A stretch of 64,000 bases of DNA, taken from assembly GCA_020091685.1 (NCBI GenBank), contig CM034603.1, positions 38,969,947-39,033,946 of the forward strand. Reading direction: 5' to 3'. The DNA is from Lutjanus erythropterus (taxonomy: Eukaryota > Chordata > Actinopteri > Lutjaniformes > Lutjanidae). The translations under genes were made by a program, and so were the position numbers. Below, piece after piece: positions 60,754 to 64,000 of the stretch (the first letter of the stretch is position 1; each line of letters starts with the position of its first letter). The notes beneath the pieces were generated by a model. It was not told where the DNA came from, ran no database searches, and saw only the letters and a program-made list of their open reading frames with translations.

Positions 60754-63691
60754 AAATATTTAGATTATATGTCAATAATATTTTATCAATATTTGTTTTG
60801 ATACCTTGGGGAAATATTGACGCAGCACAAACAATATTATATCATATTGTGATATGAGACTAGATGTCATCTGAGGTTTTGGATATCATCATATTGTGAT
60901 GTTCTAGACATTAAATGCTGCATTATAGTGAAGTGATGTAATGTTCTGAACTCAGCAGGTTGTTCTTGCTGCTCTACATCATGTGTCTTATTAATTATTA
61001 ATGATTAATCAATTGTTAGCATTTTCAAACAAATTTACAGCTGTGGTGTAAATATTTTATGAAAGCACCAAGAGTCATAACTAAAATATTGTTGCAATAT
61101 TGATATTGAAGATTTGTGATATTTGATTTTGTCCAGTGATGTTTTTCAAGTCTTTCCTCACATGATTCTTTTCATTATAAATTAATTCTGTTGATCATTT
61201 TGTTGATCAATCAGTTAGTAATTTGGTCCATAAAATATCAGAAATGTTTCATTGTTTCCCAAAACCCAAGACAACGTCCTCAGAAACCAGAAAATATTCA
61301 ATATTTAAGTTTTTTTTTTCTTTTTCTTTTTTTTTTACATTTTTGTTTTAAAAAAATGATTCAATGTCAATTGATTATAACACTATTTGGCTAATTGATT
61401 ATTTTATTAACTACTCAATTTATTACCTAAGCCTCTTCCACCCTTAGGAGCATTTTGTTAATCTTGGCCTATATGATCAATAATTATCAATACTGACTGA
61501 TATCGTGATAGATTTTCCAGCTGTATCATCTAGATCTAAGTGATCCAGATGTTCGCTGCATTTTATTAGCGTTACCTCATGTTTTCCTGTTATATTTTAA
61601 ATCTTGTTCCTGATTGGTTCCTCCACAGGTTTCCCTCCCTCAGCCTACGTGATCCCGCCCCCGGTGGCGTTCCCGGGCCTTCAGGTGAATCCGGGCTTCA
61701 CCTTCTCCACCGGAGTGTCCGTCCCCGGACCTTTCCTCCAGCCGGGCGTCCACACGCAGGCCGGCACCCAGGCCGGGAAGCAGTCCCACATTCCCTACAG
61801 TCAGCAGAGGCCCTCCGGTCCGGGGCCGGGCCAGGGGCCAGGATCCGCGGGCCAGGGTCCGGGACCCATGAACCAGGGCCCCTCCCAGGGTCAGCAGCCC
61901 CAGAGCCAGCCGCCCTCCCAGCAGGCCTTGCAGCAGTCGGTGCAGCTGCAGGTGCAGGCGCTGAGCCAGCAGCAGCAGCAGTCTCCCACCAAACCGGTCC
62001 AGCAGGTCGGGATGGGGAAGAGTCCACCTCACCACCCGGGGCTGCAGCAGGTCAGTACTGTCTGTAGGTTTTACTGTTACACTGAGGGATGGGGAAGTCT
62101 GAGTGAAGCCTGAGGAACGAAATGTGTTGGTCTTTGATTCACAAACACAATATTTACTGAAATGTAGGTAATTCAGTGCTTTTTTCATTAAAAATGTTTC
62201 AGTTTTAGAATTTCCTAAAGTTCAGCTGTAGGTCAAATATGTCTCTGTGATCGAGAAGATGAAATATATAATTTGCATGAATCTCCACTAGGGGGCAGTA
62301 CTACTGAGGTAGTCAAGTCAGGTGCTTGTGCAGTCAGGTGACGATGAGCGTTCATCCTCGTTAATACAACCACACCTCGCTGTTAGCCCACAGTCAGCTG
62401 AGTAAAGTCAGGGATCACTCAGAGTTAAAAAGCAAAACTCTCACTGACTTCATGTAAGGTTTCAGGTGGATTCTTCAGGACAGTTTCTTGTTCTTCATCA
62501 GTTTTCTGACACAGCTGACTGTTGAGGTAAATCCATCATCTCTTGCATCTCTGCCTGGATTTCAGCCCGAAGTGTTTTGGATAAAGTGAATCCACAGTTT
62601 TTGCAGACTTTGGGCTTCTCTATGAGTTTTTAAATGTGGCAGCAAACCGCTCGTTGATCCCTCATTCAGACAGTGCAGACACACTTCACAGCCTGGTTTG
62701 GTTACATGTTCTATCCACAAGGCTTTGCATTTAAATATACTTTATAAATTTCAGCCTTTAGTATTTATCTTAGGTGTATTTTATAAGAGTATATAAGAGA
62801 ATGAGAGTGTGTAAATGTTCTGTCCTCAGACATGTTGCATCTAGTTTGTTCACTTTTTGTCATTATGGTTAAAGCATCTTTTTCATAAATAAAGAAGGTT
62901 AAAATGGTAGAACGACACCTGTTCTGGTTTAATAACATGTTCTACCTCTGTATGATATAATGAGGGGAAAATAGACCGTCTGCATCTCTTTTCCTAGAGG
63001 AAAGCTTGTTAAGGAAACTGTCGGGCTCTAATCGGGTTCGGGTTGAAATATGTTAACTGAGTGTCAGTTTGGGACAGAATTTTGTCAGGCTTGGGCCTCA
63101 AGCTCAACTTCTCAGGTCTGATTAAAGCTCTAGTGACAACCAATCAGATTCAACTGAAGAAACGGTGAGTCGGGTACAGCCCTACAATAATATGTGTATT
63201 GTGCTGGGCAGGTTTATAATTTATATAAACATAAGCAAATATTAGCAGTTTGTCACTGAACTGAAACTGTTCAGTTGTAAGTTGTAGCAGTATGCTGTGT
63301 CCAGGGTTAATGTTCCCTGTGGATGTTTCTCATTTATGAAGTATTGATCCACTATTGTTCACTTTTAGGATTACAACAGATCACAGGTGTCCTGTACAGA
63401 CCCCCACAGACTGTCATCACAGTGTGAAACAGTTTTATTCTCTCTGTTACTTTTATATCAGTAATAAAACCTGAAATCTGTCAGCAGAGTGTCAGTAAAC
63501 AGACAGGACAGATACTGCTGTGTTTGACTCAGCAGCTCATCTCTGTGAAGAGACACTGATTTAAAAGATGTCACATGACCTCCAGTGACATCATGACCAC
63601 GACTTTTCACTGGTGTAACCATGCTGTCGTCATAGAAACACATCATAAGATTGTGATATTTATTTAATCTTTGGCAGCTGCTGTCTGAACT

Positions 63692-63760
<69 letters not shown>

Positions 63761-64000
63761 CTCCTCTCAGCTCTCTGGAGCAGCTCTGTGTCTGTGTTGG
63801 TTCAGTGTTGGTTTGAAGAAACATTTCAGCAACATGTTTAAATGTTTTGTGCACTGCTGTTGACTTGGGCTGTGTGTCTGCTGTCAGCAGTACATGCAGG
63901 TGCAGGATCAGCCGGCTCAGATGTGGAACCAGGCTCAGGCCGCTCTGCAGAAGATTTCTCCCCTGCAGATGCCCATGAAGCAGCCTCAGCAGCCTCAGCA
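47361..64000 (+). CDS. smg7: SMG7 nonsense-mediated mRNA decay factor, 3' end beyond the window
   Basis: SMG7 binds phosphorylated UPF1 through its N-terminal 14-3-3-like domain and recruits deadenylation/decapping factors in NMD. Coding exons: 47361-47386, 48228-48259, 52241-52358, 52468-52600, 53389-53560, 53657-53728, 54892-55042, 56363-56498, 56621-56783, 58123-58282, 58375-58445, 59517-59577, 59672-59791, 60006-60429, 60540-60681, 61629-62050, and 63891 (or 63888) to the edge. All junctions are GT-AG and in phase; the first 16 exons give 801 codons (human total about 1137). The protein starts MNLCAQYLRQAEALKADMTD. Family-defining stretches include LYQKMLVTDLEYALDKKVEQ, RYRNQTSQAESYYRHAAQLV and GDHLTTIFYYCRSIAVKFPF. 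From about residue 470 it becomes low-complexity: a lysine/arginine-rich block in exon 14, then Pro/Gln/Gly-rich sequence with PLPSRPG and SHIPYSQQRPSGPGP. It is probably constitutively expressed. Confidence 0.95.
48448..49453 (+). mobile_element. hAT-like MITE split by a nested element
   Basis: In smg7 intron 2. The left end TAGGGGTGGGTATCGATTC and the right end CCAGCCCTA are imperfect inverted terminal repeats (TAGGGGTGG against TAGGGCTGG). A TTAA-flanked foldback element at 48744-49318 sits inside it, so this is the older insertion. No clear 8-bp target duplication remains. Confidence 0.55.
48744..49318 (+). mobile_element. TTAA-flanked foldback MITE (piggyBac-like)
   Basis: Bounded by TTAA at 48744-48747 and 49315-49318, with related ends (AGTGATAGTTCACCC and, reversed, AGGGATAACTCACAC). 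From memory, the phrase GATAGTTCACCCAAAAATGA is the signature of a very common teleost MITE. The two halves are inverted repeats of each other: CACTGCTGGAGTTTCACAGG is matched by CCTGTGAAACTCCAGCAGTG, and CTCCATAGTGTTCATCTGGT has its counterpart ACCAGATGAGCAGTATGGAG. The whole element could therefore fold into one long hairpin. TTAA duplications are diagnostic of piggyBac-type integration. Confidence 0.75.
50054..50635. mobile_element. MITE cluster with GGGCGATA / GCCCAGCCCTA ends
   Basis: In smg7 intron 2. GCCTGGGCGATAC opens at 50054, a second TGGGCGATATGGACAACATC lies near 50231, and the segment closes with TATTGCCCAGCCCTAG at about 50620-50635. The ends resemble teleost hAT-like MITEs. 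Individual boundaries and target duplications could not be fixed. Confidence 0.45.
51015..51150 (+). repeat. AATCGATTA-type MITE fragment
   Basis: Starts AGAGCTGCAATAAGTTAATC, which matches my memory of the terminus of this family, and runs to GTGAATATTTTCTGGTTTCA. A reverse-orientation relative lies at 51484-51680. Both are in smg7 intron 2. Confidence 0.65.
51484..51680 (-). repeat. AATCGATTA-type MITE, reverse orientation
   Basis: Begins AAGGCCGCAACTAGTGACTA and contains GTTTGGTCCATAAAATGTC, TCAAAGATATTCAGTTTA and AAACCAGAAAATATTCAGAT in the reverse order of the copy at 35996-36175. Confidence 0.65.
51870..52138. repeat. (CTTT)n tract and degraded TTAA-type MITE end
   Basis: A CTTT/CGTT tetranucleotide run spans about 51870-51932. 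The segment ends with GGTGAACTGTCCCTTTTAA at about 52118-52136, which resembles the terminus of the TTAA foldback family. It lies about 100 bases before smg7 exon 3. Confidence 0.5.
53764..54478. mobile_element. TTAA-flanked foldback MITE in smg7 intron 6
   Basis: About 715 bp bounded by TTAA at 53764-53767 and 54475-54478. The terminal inverted repeat is AGGGACAGTTCAGATTATTT against its complement at the right end. The inverted arms extend inward with blocks such as GAGGTTCTTCTCCACAGTCT and CATGTTGCTGCTGACCCTGTC, so it is nearly a palindrome. A related fragment lies at about 55850-56120 in intron 7. No coding capacity is seen. Confidence 0.75.
55595..56125. repeat. Mixed repeat remnants in smg7 intron 7
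   Basis: A GGTTCT-repeat fragment at 55595-55765 is followed by a fragment at 55850-56120 that shares CTGCCTCCATCTGTTAG, GACTTCAGTGTTTTAAAGGG and GGTTTCCTGTCAGAA with the foldback MITE at 53764-54478. Confidence 0.55.
56577..56609. repeat. (GT)n microsatellite abutting smg7 exon 9 acceptor
   Basis: About 16 GT units followed directly by GCGCGTGCGCAG, the acceptor of exon 9. The alternating purine-pyrimidine run has Z-DNA potential and replaces the usual pyrimidine tract. Confidence 0.95.
56790..56824. repeat. (AC)n microsatellite just past smg7 exon 9 donor
   Basis: About 17 AC units starting 7 bases after the GTAAGA donor of exon 9. It is complementary to the (GT)n on the other side of the exon. 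Confidence 0.95.
57494..58035 (+). mobile_element. AGGGTTCT/AGAACCCT-rich repeat element, second copy
   Basis: About 540 bp starting CACCCTTAGAAATAAAGCTG and filled with GGTTCT/AGAACC motifs. It is the reverse of the element at 40047-40690. It lies in smg7 intron 9 and ends about 90 bases before exon 10. Confidence 0.65.
60684..60752. repeat. (ACGC)n microsatellite at the smg7 exon 15 donor
   Basis: About 17 tetranucleotide units beginning within the donor itself: exon 15 ends ACCTG and the intron opens GTACGCACGC. It is CpG-dense and alternating purine-pyrimidine. Confidence 0.95.
61150..61400 (-). repeat. AATCGATTA-type MITE fragment
   Basis: Degraded reverse-orientation copy in smg7 intron 15, with TTTGGTCCATAAAATATCAG, GACAACGTCCTCAGAAACCA and AAAATATTCAATATTTAAG, then a T-rich run and GTCAATTGATTAT. 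Confidence 0.5.
63695..63760. repeat. (AC)n microsatellite in smg7 intron 16
   Basis: About 33 AC units, 130 bases upstream of the exon 17 acceptor. Confidence 0.95.

Noticed and set aside
61640-62188. Minus-strand and alternative-frame open frames over smg7 exon 16
   Set aside because: They are shadows of the Pro/Gln-rich exon. The plus-strand frame continues phase from exon 15 and matches SMG7.

Overview
The window looks like a piece of a ray-finned (percomorph-type) fish chromosome. It holds three multi-exon genes with GT-AG introns, many dinucleotide microsatellites, and repeat families typical of teleosts (hAT-like and TTAA-flanked MITEs, and fragments resembling LINE and Penelope-like elements). 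The protein-level matches are to vertebrate LAMC2, NMNAT2 and SMG7. Their order and orientation (+, -, +) match my memory of human 1q25.3 (LAMC1-LAMC2-NMNAT2-SMG7), so this is a conserved syntenic block. There are no bacterial-type operons, CRISPR arrays or rRNA/tRNA genes that I can see.

Layout. 1-11.0 kb is gene-poor. It carries an 884-bp hAT-type MITE with a perfect 8-bp target duplication (1632-2515), then a 6.2-kb GC-rich minisatellite (about 2935-9112) made of roughly 200 monomers of about 29-30 bp with nested higher-order periodicity, then microsatellites. 11.05-25.44 kb is lamc2 (laminin gamma-2), 21 coding exons whose phases join into a 1131-residue protein. 25.9-30.6 kb is intergenic DNA plus the probable 3' UTR of nmnat2. 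30.64-44.93 kb is nmnat2 on the minus strand, 11 coding exons giving exactly 307 residues, the human length. 45.1-47.3 kb is the head-to-head spacer between nmnat2 and smg7. 47.36-64.00 kb is smg7, an NMD factor; 17 coding exons are visible and the gene runs off the right edge.

The three genes have unrelated jobs: basement-membrane adhesion (laminin-332 chain), axonal NAD synthesis, and nonsense-mediated mRNA decay. They are neighbours by ancestry rather than by pathway. Introns and spacers are heavily populated by repeats, several of which sit within a few nucleotides of splice sites.

The most unusual structures are the higher-order minisatellite upstream of lamc2, the two near-identical hAT MITE copies that carry promoter-like palindromes, an upstream ORF built on a YY1-type motif in the smg7 leader, and smg7 exon 9 sandwiched between complementary (GT)n and (AC)n tracts. 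All exon boundaries were assigned by eye from splice consensus, reading phase and similarity to remembered family sequences. No alignment or database search was run.
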